A program made the position numbers and the translations under genes. The notes beneath the pieces were generated by a model. It ran no database searches and was not told the DNA's origin. It saw nothing but the letters and a program-made list of their open reading frames with translations. 64,000 bases of DNA from a virus: positions 1 to 64,000 of the IMG/VR virus record IMGVR_UViG_3300028025_003274; one strand, 5' to 3'. Shown piece by piece: positions 16,846 through 26,735 of this stretch (position 1 is the stretch's first letter; the number at the start of each line of letters is the position of its first letter).

Positions 16846-19830
16846 ATGTCAATATTCAAAAGCACTTTAAAACCTTATGTAGTAAGACAAATAAATACTA
16901 GGCAGAATCTTCTTTCTGAATCTGGAGTAAAGAGACCTGTAGAGTTTGCTCACTATGTATCCAGCAAGTCCCCTTGGATAAGAATGACTTCTTTTGTAAA
17001 TTACGGACCAGTAGGTAGTGAAAACGCAGACCTAGCAAAGAAGTATATACTAATGGGAGGGTCTCTGTATAATATGAAATCTGGGGGCTATTCTCAAAGG
17101 AGTGGAGTAGGAGGTGCTGGTTCTGTTTATGGAGGAGATTTAGGAACTAATCAATACGGTATTAGACCTATGCCGGGCATATCAGAATTGAATACAAGAT
17201 CTCTAGGGGCATATGGATCTCTTACAGAAGCTACTGTTAAATTTTATGCGTGGGATGTAAAGCAACTAGAAGACTTGACGGTCCTTTTTATGAGACCGGG
17301 ATATAAAGTATTATTAGAATGGGGATGGTCAATGTATTTAGATACCCTTATTAGCGGAGAAGATTACAAAAAGAAATCAGACCCTAACTCTTTGAAAGGT
17401 AGCTTTACTAATTACAGTATAGAGACTATGCCTTTTAATACCATAGATTGTTTTAACACAGGTATAACTCAAGATGCTATATATGATCAACTGGAAAAAA
17501 TAAGACATAGGTATTCTGGTAATTATGATGGGGTTCTAGGATCTATAAAAAACTACCAATACACTTTACTTCCTAATGGTGCATATGAGTGTACTGTTAC
17601 TTTAATTAGTATTGGAGATGTAATAGATACCATAAGACTTAACGATACTTTAGGGTACGAAGCCTCAGAAGGAGGAGAACAAACCTCACAAACAGCAACC
17701 ACAGGATCAGTTACCCCAGACATAAAAAGTGATTTTGAGATTATATTTGATGAGTATGCTAAATTAAGCCCATTTAATAGTAGGGAAAATTCTCCTATAA
17801 TAAAAACAATTGATAGCAGAATAAAACCTAAAGACGCCAAATATATAGATCCATACGTGTATAATTACCAACTACCGGAAAATTCTATATTTGGAAAACA
17901 ACAAATTATACAACAAGGCATATTTAAACAGGGCGGTAAAAGATCATATTTTTATCTTCAATTTGGATACGTTTTACATATACTTAACTCTTTAAAGAAT
18001 GTATTTGCTAGTAAAGGCCAAACTCTATTTGAAATAGAAATACCATCAGATCCAAATAATCCCGACAGCTTATCTAACGGATTATGCCAAGCTTCGTACA
18101 ATGTGGTATCCGTAGATCCTAGTGTTTGTTTAATTAGAAATAGTAATGCTACATTATTTATTTCTAAGGAAGAAGACCCTATTGATAATACTAATATTTT
18201 AGATAAAAAAGGATTTAGACCTAACATATATAAAAATGAAAATTTTATAGTAAAACAGGTACCTTCTGATTTAGTATCTAACAATAATGATATAAAAGAG
18301 TATCTTTATTCTAATACAAACTTTGGATTAATAAGTAACATATATGTGAATATCCTTGAAATAATATCAATATATAAAGAACAATCTATATCTAATAACG
18401 GATATGTTTATTTAGGGGAGTTTATATCTGCTTTATTGTCTAAGATGTCTTATTCTTTAGGATCTATAAATGATTTTGATAAGTTTGTTAGCAACAATAA
18501 AGTAGTAATTATAGACAAACACTATACAGAAGTAGGCGCGGACTCAGCGTACAATAATAAGTTTAAAATTAATATTTCTGGTAACAATAGTATAGTAAGG
18601 TCTCATAAGATAGAATCAAAGATATTCCCTTCTCAAGCTACTATGATAGCAGTAGCTGCACAAAGTAGAGAGAATATATCTGCAATCCAAACATCTACAT
18701 ACAATTATATAAATGAGGGATTGGTAGATAGATTGTTAGGGGATAAAACAAACAAAAAAGAAGACCAAGGAGATAATAAAGAGGGACTGGCGGAAGAAAG
18801 AGCTAAAGAAGCAAAATTAAATAGCATACTTAAACTCATCCAGTACGTAAACAATTATGTTATTCCAAATAATATAAATAGCGATTCATACGCCTCTAAC
18901 TTATCCACTATGAATGGATATTTGAATACATTGTTGGTAGAGATGGAAGGCGGCACTAACTATAAAGCAGTTATACCTATATCAGTAAATTTAACTGTAG
19001 ACGGACTATCTGGACTAACAATAGGGGAAATATTCACAGTAGATAAAAAGGTACTACCAAGGGATCACAAGGATAAATCTATAGGTTTTATAATAACTAA
19101 GTTGGCTAATCAAATTATAGGAGGTTCTTGGACAACCAATATAGAATCTCAGATGTGTGTGTTAGACCAAGAAAGTAAGCAAATAAAAACAAAAGAAAAA
19201 GCAGATCAATTATTAAGAGAACTTTTGAATTTAGGGGAGAAAAACAAATTAAAAAATATAGCATCTATAACATATTTTAACATACTAGCAGCATTAACAG
19301 CTGACGTACTATCTGGTAGAATAAAAGTTGAAAATGAGTACGGCGATTTAGTGGTTAGAGACAATTCAAAAGTATTGTACACAAGAGCAGCTTTAGCTGA
19401 GTTTGTTCCAGGAGGAAAAATAACTTTGGAAGATGTCTTAAAAGATCTTAATCGTTCTTATTTGAGATTTTATCCGGATGCTAAAAAAAGAAATTTTTAC
19501 GATACGTTTTTCTATAGGGATGATAATTTAAACGATGCACAAGTAGCAACTAATATAATCTATGGAATGTACTACTATAGCTACATGGTAGATGAAATAA
19601 AGACACAGTTTGATGCCGAGTTTAATAGAATTATAGGAAGATATGTAAAAGGAGATTTGACACAACAAACAGTAACAAGAGATGGAAAAGGAACAGTAGC
19701 AACCTCAGTAGTATTTGATCTTGTGTTTTCTAAAATAGATATAAAAAATGCAGTAGATATGAATACTGGGATATTAATTCCAAATGTACCATTAATAGCA
19801 GGATATGCAATATTACCCATAGTAAAATAA
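16846..19830 (+). CDS. Large baseplate hub-type protein
   Basis: The 994-residue protein is the largest complete product here. It has an N-terminal part with EATVKFYAWDVKQLEDLTVLF and KVLLEWGWSMY, a central Asn/Ser-rich variable part, and a segment near residues 705-770 (VNLTVDGLSGLTIGEIFTV ... SIGFIITKLANQI ... SWTTNIESQ) that matches the late-control/hub proteins of contractile tails, where it forms part of the gp27/gpD-like hub. No lysozyme motif was found. Its place between the gp53-like gene and the end of the tail module supports a baseplate role. Confidence 0.6.
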   Translation: MSIFKSTLKPYVVRQINTRQNLLSESGVKRPVEFAHYVSSKSPWIRMTSFVNYGPVGSENADLAKKYILMGGSLYNMKSGGYSQRSGVGGAGSVYGGDLGTNQYGIRPMPGISELNTRSLGAYGSLTEATVKFYAWDVKQLEDLTVLFMRPGYKVLLEWGWSMYLDTLISGEDYKKKSDPNSLKGSFTNYSIETMPFNTIDCFNTGITQDAIYDQLEKIRHRYSGNYDGVLGSIKNYQYTLLPNGAYECTVTLISIGDVIDTIRLNDTLGYEASEGGEQTSQTATTGSVTPDIKSDFEIIFDEYAKLSPFNSRENSPIIKTIDSRIKPKDAKYIDPYVYNYQLPENSIFGKQQIIQQGIFKQGGKRSYFYLQFGYVLHILNSLKNVFASKGQTLFEIEIPSDPNNPDSLSNGLCQASYNVVSVDPSVCLIRNSNATLFISKEEDPIDNTNILDKKGFRPNIYKNENFIVKQVPSDLVSNNNDIKEYLYSNTNFGLISNIYVNILEIISIYKEQSISNNGYVYLGEFISALLSKMSYSLGSINDFDKFVSNNKVVIIDKHYTEVGADSAYNNKFKINISGNNSIVRSHKIESKIFPSQATMIAVAAQSRENISAIQTSTYNYINEGLVDRLLGDKTNKKEDQGDNKEGLAEERAKEAKLNSILKLIQYVNNYVIPNNINSDSYASNLSTMNGYLNTLLVEMEGGTNYKAVIPISVNLTVDGLSGLTIGEIFTVDKKVLPRDHKDKSIGFIITKLANQIIGGSWTTNIESQMCVLDQESKQIKTKEKADQLLRELLNLGEKNKLKNIASITYFNILAALTADVLSGRIKVENEYGDLVVRDNSKVLYTRAALAEFVPGGKITLEDVLKDLNRSYLRFYPDAKKRNFYDTFFYRDDNLNDAQVATNIIYGMYYYSYMVDEIKTQFDAEFNRIIGRYVKGDLTQQTVTRDGKGTVATSVVFDLVFSKIDIKNAVDMNTGILIPNVPLIAGYAILPIVK

Positions 19831-19836
19831 AAATAT

Positions 19837-20352
19837 ATGTATTATCCTAAATCAGAAATATTAAAAGTAGACTATACATCAGGAAGTGAGTTCTTAATAA
19901 AAAGTACCTTAGTATTTTATAAGGGAGACTACTATGCTACTAATGATGGAAAGTTCTTTTCAGGAAAAGAGTATAGCCCGTCTACTCAACAACTGGTACC
20001 GGTATCTGATAATATTCAAAACATAAATGAAAAAGAATCATACGGATTTCATTATGCAATGCCATCTGAAGATGATTATTCTAATGGATCGTTCACCAGA
20101 TATACAATAAAAAGAGTAAACAGTGGGTTTGAAACCATATTAGAAGTAGATCAAACTGAGTACGAGAGAGCCATTAAAGATCCCTTGTACTCAGCAGTAA
20201 AGTTTTTCTGGAAAATAACTGGCCCTCTGTATACAACTCCTGAAGGAATTCCAGGAATAGTAAACGCCAATCAGAAAACTCTAGAAAATTTAGAGAAAAA
20301 TATACCGGGTATATCAAATTATTTTACAAATTTGGCACAGTACGCAAAATAA
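19837..20352 (+). CDS. Unknown baseplate-adjacent protein
   Basis: The 171-residue protein starts 6 bases after the hub-type gene. It is beta-rich in its first half (LKVDYTSGSEFLIKSTLVFYKGDYY), with an ISNYF-containing helix near the end. It is the last gene of the tail module; a host-type promoter begins inside its final codons. No family is recognised. Confidence 0.55.
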   Translation: MYYPKSEILKVDYTSGSEFLIKSTLVFYKGDYYATNDGKFFSGKEYSPSTQQLVPVSDNIQNINEKESYGFHYAMPSEDDYSNGSFTRYTIKRVNSGFETILEVDQTEYERAIKDPLYSAVKFFWKITGPLYTTPEGIPGIVNANQKTLENLEKNIPGISNYFTNLAQYAK

Positions 20353-20363
20353 CCCTATCTTTG
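20331..20363 (+). promoter_or_regulatory. Host-type promoter TTTG-N21-TATCTTTG
   Basis: TTTG at 20331-20334 and TATCTTTG at 20356-20363 match the Bacteroidota -33/-7 pattern. The GTG start of the next gene lies 16 bases further on. It marks the switch from tail genes to replication genes. Confidence 0.6.
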
Positions 20364-20379
20364 TACAAAGGTTATAAAC

Positions 20380-21717
20380 GTGTATTACATAATAGAGACT
20401 GAAGAGCAGCTTCAGAAATTTTCTGCATACGACTTCACTAATTGTATTGTTGATGTAATTCCATCAAACGATAACTGTCATCCTAAACTGGCAGACATCT
20501 CCCTGATCTATATAAAGCCTTTTAGATCCCGTATGGGATTTATGCTATGCCTTGATCATACAGAAGCGTTTTCTCTCCCTAAAGAGTCTGTAGAGGCCTT
20601 TATAGTCAATAAGCTTGGCAATATCTACGCTATAGATGGAAAGAGGATGAGATACTTCACTAAAAGAGATAGCGCCTTATACTGCCTTAAAATGGCCAAG
20701 TATCTATCTACTGGGGAAATCATAGACGAGTCTAAGTTCAATACTACAGCACACAACTTCTTTTGTCAGAAATATGAATACCGTCCTGATATAAATAAGA
20801 TCATCCCTATAGCTAAACACTTTGAAAAGTATGAGAAATTAGCCGCTTCTATCAAGATAGACCAGGCTTGGTTCAAACCTAAGTACTATAAACTGTATGG
20901 GGAGGTAGCCCCTAGACTGTTTAATTCAATAGAATCTAATGGAATTAGTATAGATAATGTAGGATTTTTCAGTCATTATACCCCAAAAGAGGCCTTAATG
21001 TCGGTTAAATCAGACAAAACATACACTCAATACAACCTTTATACTACTACCGGAAGGCCTTCAAATGCCTTCAATGGTATCAATTATGGGGCCATGAACA
21101 AGACAGATGGCAGCAGGAAGTCTTTCATAGCCGGTAAAGATAGATTGGTTGAGTTTGATTACAGTTCGTATCACATTCGTATATTAGCGTATCATATCGG
21201 ATATATTTTTGACGATGAAGATATACATACTCACTTAGCCAAGTACTATTTTGATACTAAAGACATCACTAAGGAACAATATGAAGAGAGTAAAGGTCTG
21301 ACTTTTAAACTGCTGTATACTGATTCTATTGCTGAAGAGGTTAAGGATATACCTTTTTTTGCAAAAGTCAAACAATTTAAAGAGTCATTGTGGAATTTAT
21401 ATAGAAAACAGGGGTATATTGAAAGTTTTTTATCTAAAAGACCTATTAGAGGAATAACTTCTAAGACTCAAGTACTACCTTTTATTTTACAGAACTACGA
21501 AACTGAGAGAAATATCTTTGTTCTTAATGAACTTATTGCCTATCTTTGTAATAAGAACACAAAATTAGTGTTGTATAACTACGATTCTTTCTTATTTGAC
21601 TATAGTAAATCGGACGGAAAGCAGACGCTTTGCGACATACAGATGATTTTGGAACAAGACGGATACAAAACATCTTGTAAATACGGCCAGAACTATCAGG
21701 AAATGAAGAATTTATAA
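20380..21717 (+). CDS. Divergent family A DNA polymerase-like protein (no exonuclease domain)
   Basis: The GTG-started, 445-residue protein keeps the palm signature of DNA polymerase I: TTGRPSNAF near residue 225, motif A LVEFDYSSYHIRILAYHIG with Asp260, an O-helix-like stretch with Lys305 (KGLTFKLLY, where the usual Tyr is Phe and the YG is YT), and motif C YNYDSFLFD with Asp402 in place of the usual VHDE. Both metal-binding Asp residues are present, so catalysis is possible. There is no 3'-5' exonuclease domain and the N-terminal 200 residues are unique. A normal family A polymerase is encoded at 29320, so this is a second, specialised or accessory enzyme. Confidence 0.7.
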   Translation: MYYIIETEEQLQKFSAYDFTNCIVDVIPSNDNCHPKLADISLIYIKPFRSRMGFMLCLDHTEAFSLPKESVEAFIVNKLGNIYAIDGKRMRYFTKRDSALYCLKMAKYLSTGEIIDESKFNTTAHNFFCQKYEYRPDINKIIPIAKHFEKYEKLAASIKIDQAWFKPKYYKLYGEVAPRLFNSIESNGISIDNVGFFSHYTPKEALMSVKSDKTYTQYNLYTTTGRPSNAFNGINYGAMNKTDGSRKSFIAGKDRLVEFDYSSYHIRILAYHIGYIFDDEDIHTHLAKYYFDTKDITKEQYEESKGLTFKLLYTDSIAEEVKDIPFFAKVKQFKESLWNLYRKQGYIESFLSKRPIRGITSKTQVLPFILQNYETERNIFVLNELIAYLCNKNTKLVLYNYDSFLFDYSKSDGKQTLCDIQMILEQDGYKTSCKYGQNYQEMKNL

Positions 21718-21736
21718 ATTTTTAGCACAATTATTA

Positions 21737-21746
21737 GATATTTATA
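21737..21746 (+). promoter_or_regulatory. Phage-type motif GATATTTATA adjoining a start codon
   Basis: The motif ends one base before the ATG at 21748. If it is a -10 element, the start site would fall at or inside the start codon, or the transcript would be leaderless. Confidence 0.4.
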
Positions 21747-21747
21747 T

Positions 21748-22182
21748 ATGAATAATAATTTTTTTGATCTAACTTACGATTACTTGAACAAGCTTTTTTG
21801 CACGTTTACCAAAAAGGAAGACCTTCAGGTCACCATATCGGATATAAAATCCAGGTATGAAGTAATCTATTCTAAGATATTCATATTAGAAACAGATAAC
21901 GACAACGAGTACGTGTGCACATATAACATTGATAGCGACAATATCAATAAAAACAATGTACTTCCTAATACAATTCTTATGCATCGCCGTAAAGAATGCA
22001 ATGTTCTTTACACTATAAACTCCCTCAACAAGCTTATCGAGTCACTTAATGGTGGTGTTAGGGATAATAGCTATAAGGTTAACTGGAAAGACTATGAGAA
22101 TAGCATACTCCTTACCCAGAAGGACCAGTTCGTTCAACTCAAGACCAAGATCCACGATATAGTTAATGTGGATAAAAAATAA
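21748..22182 (+). CDS. Unknown protein preceding SSB gene
   Basis: The 144-residue protein is soluble and Asn/Asp-rich. The C-terminal half (residues 85-140) has RRKECNVLYTINSLNKLIE and a WKDYENSILL segment. It sits between the second polymerase and the SSB gene, so a replication role is plausible, but no motif shows it. Confidence 0.55.
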   Translation: MNNNFFDLTYDYLNKLFCTFTKKEDLQVTISDIKSRYEVIYSKIFILETDNDNEYVCTYNIDSDNINKNNVLPNTILMHRRKECNVLYTINSLNKLIESLNGGVRDNSYKVNWKDYENSILLTQKDQFVQLKTKIHDIVNVDKK

Positions 22183-22213
22183 TTTGGAGTAATTGTATTA
22201 TTCCTTACTTTTG
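22183..22213 (+). promoter_or_regulatory. Host-type promoter TTTG-N19-TACTTTTG before SSB
   Basis: TTTG at 22183-22186 and TACTTTTG at 22206-22213, spaced by exactly 19 bases, lie directly upstream of the SSB gene (ATG 22239). This is a strong match to the Bacteroidota housekeeping promoter and suits early expression of replication genes. Confidence 0.7.
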
Positions 22214-22238
22214 TTCTTCACTTTTTAAAAAACAAGTT

Positions 22239-23108
22239 ATGTCCAAGATTGATTTGATCAAAGAAAGACTGAATAAGCTACAGTCTAAAAACTCAGGCTC
22301 CGCATTCGAAAAGATCGACTTCACAACCATTTTCTGGAAACCAAAGTTGGGAAAACAAGTAGTTAGGATCCTACCCAGGAAAACTAACAAAGACTTCCCA
22401 TTTGCAGAGGTCAGCTTCCATCAGTACAACATTTTCAAAAAGAATGTTTACAGTCTTGAAAACTTCGGTGAGAAAGATCCTGTAGTTCAATTGATGCGTG
22501 AACTCTATGATGAGAACACAGAAGAAAGTAAAGATTTGGCTCGTAAGCTCAGGCCTCGTACTAAATTCTTCGCACAAGTATTGGTTCGTGGAGAAGAAGG
22601 TATGGGTGCTAGACTTTGGGAGTTTAACAAAACTACTTACGAGAAGTTGCTTAGTATCATGGCCGATGATGATTTTGGTGACGTATCAGATGTAACAGAA
22701 GGTACTGACCTTACTGTAGAAGGATACAACGATGTGATCAAGATTGGTAAGCGTGATGTCAACTACGTTGCAGTGAACGTAACTCCAAAGAGAAACATTT
22801 CTCCTATCTCCGAAGATGCTACTCTAGTACAGAAAGTATTGGAAACACAAAAAGAGATTACTGAAATCTACAAGAAGTATTCTTATGATGAAATTAAGAA
22901 GATGCTTCATGATTACATTAATCCACAGGAAACTCAACCGGAAGAAGTATCCACTCCTACAGTAGAAGCAGCTGCTCCAACAGCAACGGAAGATGACGAC
23001 ACTCCTCCATTTGACGGTCCTTACAAAACAGTAGCACCTGCAGCAACGGCGCCAAAGCCTAGCTCAGTAGCATCTAAGTTTGATGATTTATTTGGAGAAG
23101 AAAATTAA
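22239..23108 (+). CDS. Single-stranded DNA-binding protein (T4 gp32-like)
   Basis: The 289-residue protein has a gp32-like N-terminal basic helix (IDLIKERLNKLQ), then the core opening FWKPKLGKQVVRILP and a LWEFNKTTYEKLLSIM segment. The C-terminus is acidic and ends DDLFGEEN, the type of tail that docks replication partners. The zinc-binding Cys/His cluster of T4 gp32 is absent. It would coat single-stranded DNA at the fork and organise UvsX, helicase and polymerase, encoded just downstream. Confidence 0.85.
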   Translation: MSKIDLIKERLNKLQSKNSGSAFEKIDFTTIFWKPKLGKQVVRILPRKTNKDFPFAEVSFHQYNIFKKNVYSLENFGEKDPVVQLMRELYDENTEESKDLARKLRPRTKFFAQVLVRGEEGMGARLWEFNKTTYEKLLSIMADDDFGDVSDVTEGTDLTVEGYNDVIKIGKRDVNYVAVNVTPKRNISPISEDATLVQKVLETQKEITEIYKKYSYDEIKKMLHDYINPQETQPEEVSTPTVEAAAPTATEDDDTPPFDGPYKTVAPAATAPKPSSVASKFDDLFGEEN

Positions 23109-23118
23109 AAACTAACAT

Positions 23119-24237
23119 ATGGCAGAATCAAAAAACATCAAAGGTGCTGTAGCCAGCGCCTTAGGTAAGAGTACGTCTTTTAATTTAGAAAATTTTAAGA
23201 AGTCAAAGAATTTAACCGAGAACGGATCCTTTAAGAAACAAGAGTGGATCCCATTATCAGAAGCTTTTCAACAAGCAATTAGTTTACCAGGACTTCCTCA
23301 TGGGCACGTTATTAATCTTCGTGGTCATAGCGATACTGGAAAAACCACAGCATTGATTGAAGCAGCGGTTAGTGTACAGAAAATGGGAAAACTACCAGTC
23401 TTTATCATCACTGAGATGAAGTGGGATTGGAGTCATGCTAAGATCATGGGATTTGAAGTAGAAACAAAAGTTAAAAATGTTACAGATAAAGTTACAGGAG
23501 AGGTAACCCAAGTAATATCTTATGAAGGTAATTTTATCTATATTGATAAGAGTAGTATAACTACCGTAGAAGATGTGGCTGAGTTTATTTTGGATTTGTT
23601 GGATGAACAAGCCAAAGGAGTGCTTCCTGTTGATTTAGTATTCCTTTGGGATTCTGTAGGATCCTTGCCATGTAAGCTATCCGTAGAATCTAATAAGAAC
23701 AATAATGAGTGGAATGCAGGAGCAATGTCTCAACAGTTCGGCAACTTTATAAACCAAAGAATTGTCGGCTCTAGAAAAGATAGTTCTCAGTATACAAACA
23801 CCCTTATTGCTGTAAATAAAGTTTGGGTGGAGAAACCATCTTCATATGGTGAAATGCCAAAGATAAAGAACAAGGGAGGAAATACAATGTTCTTTGATTC
23901 AACAATAGTAGTAACCTTTGGTAACTCTACTGGAGCAGGAACAAACAAGATCAAAGCCACTAAGAATGGTAAGGATGTTGAGTTTGCAAAGAGAACTAAG
24001 ATCTCAGTAGACAAGAATCACATCAATGGTGTAACAACCACTGGTAAGATTATTGCAACTCCCCATGGATTTATTATAGATGATAAGAAATACATTGACG
24101 CCTATAAGAAACAACATTCAGCAGAGTGGTTAAAGATTCTTGGAAGCGAAGACTTCGATGTAATAGAAGAAGTGGATAATGGAGATATGATAGATAATCA
24201 TGGAGATGCTACCATTAACAATTTAGGGAATGAATAA
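23119..24237 (+). CDS. UvsX/RecA-like recombinase
   Basis: The 372-residue ATPase has Walker A GHSDTGKT at residues 69-76 and Walker B VDLVFLWDS at 171-179, with the RecA-fold order between them. A loop with NNEWNAGAMSQQFGNF matches the conserved region after Walker B. Phage UvsX proteins form filaments on single-stranded DNA and drive strand exchange for repair and recombination-dependent replication. It follows the SSB gene by 10 bases and overlaps the exonuclease gene by 8. Confidence 0.88.
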   Translation: MAESKNIKGAVASALGKSTSFNLENFKKSKNLTENGSFKKQEWIPLSEAFQQAISLPGLPHGHVINLRGHSDTGKTTALIEAAVSVQKMGKLPVFIITEMKWDWSHAKIMGFEVETKVKNVTDKVTGEVTQVISYEGNFIYIDKSSITTVEDVAEFILDLLDEQAKGVLPVDLVFLWDSVGSLPCKLSVESNKNNNEWNAGAMSQQFGNFINQRIVGSRKDSSQYTNTLIAVNKVWVEKPSSYGEMPKIKNKGGNTMFFDSTIVVTFGNSTGAGTNKIKATKNGKDVEFAKRTKISVDKNHINGVTTTGKIIATPHGFIIDDKKYIDAYKKQHSAEWLKILGSEDFDVIEEVDNGDMIDNHGDATINNLGNE

Positions 24238-25267
24238 GGAGAGACTCCTTAATATATTCTCTAGACTTAAAAACGATGAGAAGCCTGCTAATCTACACTA
24301 CAATAGTAAAGTGTTGATTATAGATGGGATGAATACATTCCTCAGAAGCTTCGCAGTAGTTAACCGAGTAAACCTAGCAGGTAATGACGTAGGTGGACTT
24401 ATTGGATTTTTGAAATCACTTGGGCATGCAATAAAACTGTTATCCCCGACTCGTGTAGTAATCGTCTTTGATGGTGAAGGCGGGTCGGGCAACAGGAAGT
24501 ATCTCTACAACCAATACAAAGGAAATAGGGATACCGGGAGAATTATGAATTATAAATCCTTCCAGACAAAAGGTGCAGAAGAAGATTCTAAATACAATCA
24601 GATAACCAGGCTGATAGACTATCTACAATTATTACCTGTGACCTTACTATCTTTTGATAAGCTTGAGGCAGATGATGTCATGGGGTATTTAACAGGAAGG
24701 ATCTACAAAGAGTATGACGATTCCCAAGTGTACCTTATGTCTTCAGATAATGATTTTATGCAGCTGGTAAATGATAGAGTCAAAGTATATAGCCCAACAA
24801 AGAAAAAGATATATGGGGTTGAGAATGTGGTAGAAGATTTTGGTATACACCCGGATAACTTCTTATTGTATAAAGCCCTAGTAGGAGACACATCGGACAA
24901 TATACCTGGAGTAAATGGATTAGGTGAAAAGAATGTAGTAAAGCTTTTTGAGTTTGTATCAAAGCCAGAAAGAAAAACATTACAGGACGTTTATCAGGTA
25001 TGCCAAAACCCTCCTAAGAAGTCAGCACTATATGAAAGAATATTGAGTGTTAGTAAGCAAGTAGAGATCTTCTACAAGATTATGAACATCATGGAACCTA
25101 ATATATCTGAGGAAACGGTTGCAGAGATTATGAAAAAATATTATATTAAGGCTCCGGCTTTAAAGAAGTATGATTTCATGAAACTATACAATCACGATAA
25201 GATGGGAGATGCTATACCGCATTTAGATCTATGGATAAATTTATATTCCACATTGAACAATTATTAA
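24230..25267 (+). CDS. 5'-3' exonuclease / RNase H (FEN family)
   Basis: The 345-residue protein shows the PIN-type nuclease acids in order: VLIIDGMNTF (residues 27-36), VVIVFDGEGG, LEADDVMGYL and SSDNDFMQL. After them comes a helix-hairpin-helix clamp, VGDTSDNIPGVNGLGEKNV. This is the fold of T4 RNase H and the PolA 5' nuclease, which remove RNA primers at Okazaki fragments. The family A polymerase at 29320 lacks such a domain, so this gene supplies it. Confidence 0.9.
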   Translation: MNKERLLNIFSRLKNDEKPANLHYNSKVLIIDGMNTFLRSFAVVNRVNLAGNDVGGLIGFLKSLGHAIKLLSPTRVVIVFDGEGGSGNRKYLYNQYKGNRDTGRIMNYKSFQTKGAEEDSKYNQITRLIDYLQLLPVTLLSFDKLEADDVMGYLTGRIYKEYDDSQVYLMSSDNDFMQLVNDRVKVYSPTKKKIYGVENVVEDFGIHPDNFLLYKALVGDTSDNIPGVNGLGEKNVVKLFEFVSKPERKTLQDVYQVCQNPPKKSALYERILSVSKQVEIFYKIMNIMEPNISEETVAEIMKKYYIKAPALKKYDFMKLYNHDKMGDAIPHLDLWINLYSTLNNY

Positions 25268-25274
25268 ATAAGTT

Positions 25275-26627
25275 ATGACGCAGCAAAGATTAACAAGTTA
25301 TGGACATCAATTTCAAATAAAAGTTCTATACTCCTTACTAAACGATAAACAGTTCCTTCAAAACATAGCGGATGTAATCACAGCTGATTACTTTGAATCT
25401 CCTGCACACAAGTGGATCATTGGAATTATTCTTGATTATTATGGAAAGTATAATACTTTTCCTACTATGGAAGTTCTCAAGATAGAACTTAAGAAGGAAA
25501 AGAATGAGGTACTTCAAATATCAATCAAGGAAGAACTTAAGCAGGCTTACACAGCAACACAGGATGATATTGATTACGTAAAAGAAGAGTTCTTCAACTT
25601 CTGTAAAAACCAGAAGCTAAAAGACGCATTACTATCATCAGTGGATCTGCTTACAAGCGGAGAGTTCGAAGGAATCAGAAAGATTATTGATGAGGCATTG
25701 AGGGCCGGTGCTACAAAGGAGATAGGACACGAGTACGATAAAGATATTGAATCCAGATTTAGAGAAGAAGAGGATAAAAAGATTCCATTCCCATGGAAAG
25801 TATTTAATGATATTACAGATGGAGGAATAGGAGGAAGCAATCTTATGCTTCTATTTGCACCTCCTGGTATTGGTAAATCTACTGTGGTTTGTAATATTGC
25901 ATCCCACTGTCTTAAGATGGGGTATAATGTAATCTATTACACTTTAGAGTTGGATGAAAGGTATGTAGGTAAAAAGATTGACTCTATTCTGACCGGAGTA
26001 GAAGTTAAGATGCTAAAGTTCCATCGTAAAGAAGTGGAAGCTGCTGTAAAGAATCTTAAAGGTAAGATTGTTATCAAGGAGTATTCACCTGGCAGGGCTT
26101 CGCTAAGTACCATAGAATCTCATATAAAACAATTACAGTCCAATAATGACTTCATTCCAGATCTAATCATCATAGACTACCCGGATCTATTAAAGCCTCG
26201 TAAATCTAGAAAAGAAAGCAAAGAAGAACTAGATGACATCTATACCGATCTAAAAGGGATGGCTAAAGATCTCAAGATACCATTTGTTTGTCCTTCCCAG
26301 ATTAATCGTATGGGAGCTAAGGATGAGATTATCGAGGGTGATAAAGTAGCCGGAAGTTTCCAAAAGATGATGATTGCCGATTTAAGCGTGTCATTGTCTA
26401 GGCGCAGGAAGGATAAGATAAACGGTACCGGGAGGTTTCACATAATGAAATCCAGACTAGGACCGGATGGACAAACTTATGCTGCTAAAATAGATTTGAA
26501 TAAAGGGTTTATTGACATATCAGAAGATCTTTATGAGGAAGAGTCTGATAGTGAGGACGTTGGGTCCAAAGGAGATTTTAGTTCAGACGATATGTCTTTG
26601 CTAAAGAAAAAGTTCCTTAAATCATAA
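25275..26627 (+). CDS. Replicative DNA helicase (DnaB/T4 gp41-like)
   Basis: The 450-residue protein has a helical N-terminal domain and a RecA-type motor: Walker A APPGIGKST at residues 195-203, the H1a-like LELDERYVGKKID segment, and Walker B DLIIIDYPDLL near residue 290. A late DKVAGSFQKMMIADLSVSLSR matches the region with the arginine finger and DNA-binding loop. It would unwind DNA at the fork as a hexamer. No separate primase gene is visible in the window. Confidence 0.88.
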   Translation: MTQQRLTSYGHQFQIKVLYSLLNDKQFLQNIADVITADYFESPAHKWIIGIILDYYGKYNTFPTMEVLKIELKKEKNEVLQISIKEELKQAYTATQDDIDYVKEEFFNFCKNQKLKDALLSSVDLLTSGEFEGIRKIIDEALRAGATKEIGHEYDKDIESRFREEEDKKIPFPWKVFNDITDGGIGGSNLMLLFAPPGIGKSTVVCNIASHCLKMGYNVIYYTLELDERYVGKKIDSILTGVEVKMLKFHRKEVEAAVKNLKGKIVIKEYSPGRASLSTIESHIKQLQSNNDFIPDLIIIDYPDLLKPRKSRKESKEELDDIYTDLKGMAKDLKIPFVCPSQINRMGAKDEIIEGDKVAGSFQKMMIADLSVSLSRRRKDKINGTGRFHIMKSRLGPDGQTYAAKIDLNKGFIDISEDLYEEESDSEDVGSKGDFSSDDMSLLKKKFLKS

Positions 26628-26651
26628 TCTCATAAGCATCAAAAAAGTAGC

Positions 26652-26684
26652 AAAAAAAAAGCTGAGCAAGTCAACTTTTTTTCC
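26652..26684 (+). terminator. Intrinsic terminator after helicase gene
   Basis: AAAAAAAG (26654-26661) pairs with CTTTTTTT (26675-26682), continued by TGA/TCA with one C-A mismatch. The A-rich 5' arm makes the signal possibly active on both strands. Confidence 0.65.
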
Positions 26685-26735
26685 CTTTTGAGTGGGTATT
26701 TATTTTTACCTTTATAAAAATTTAAAACAAAAAAC

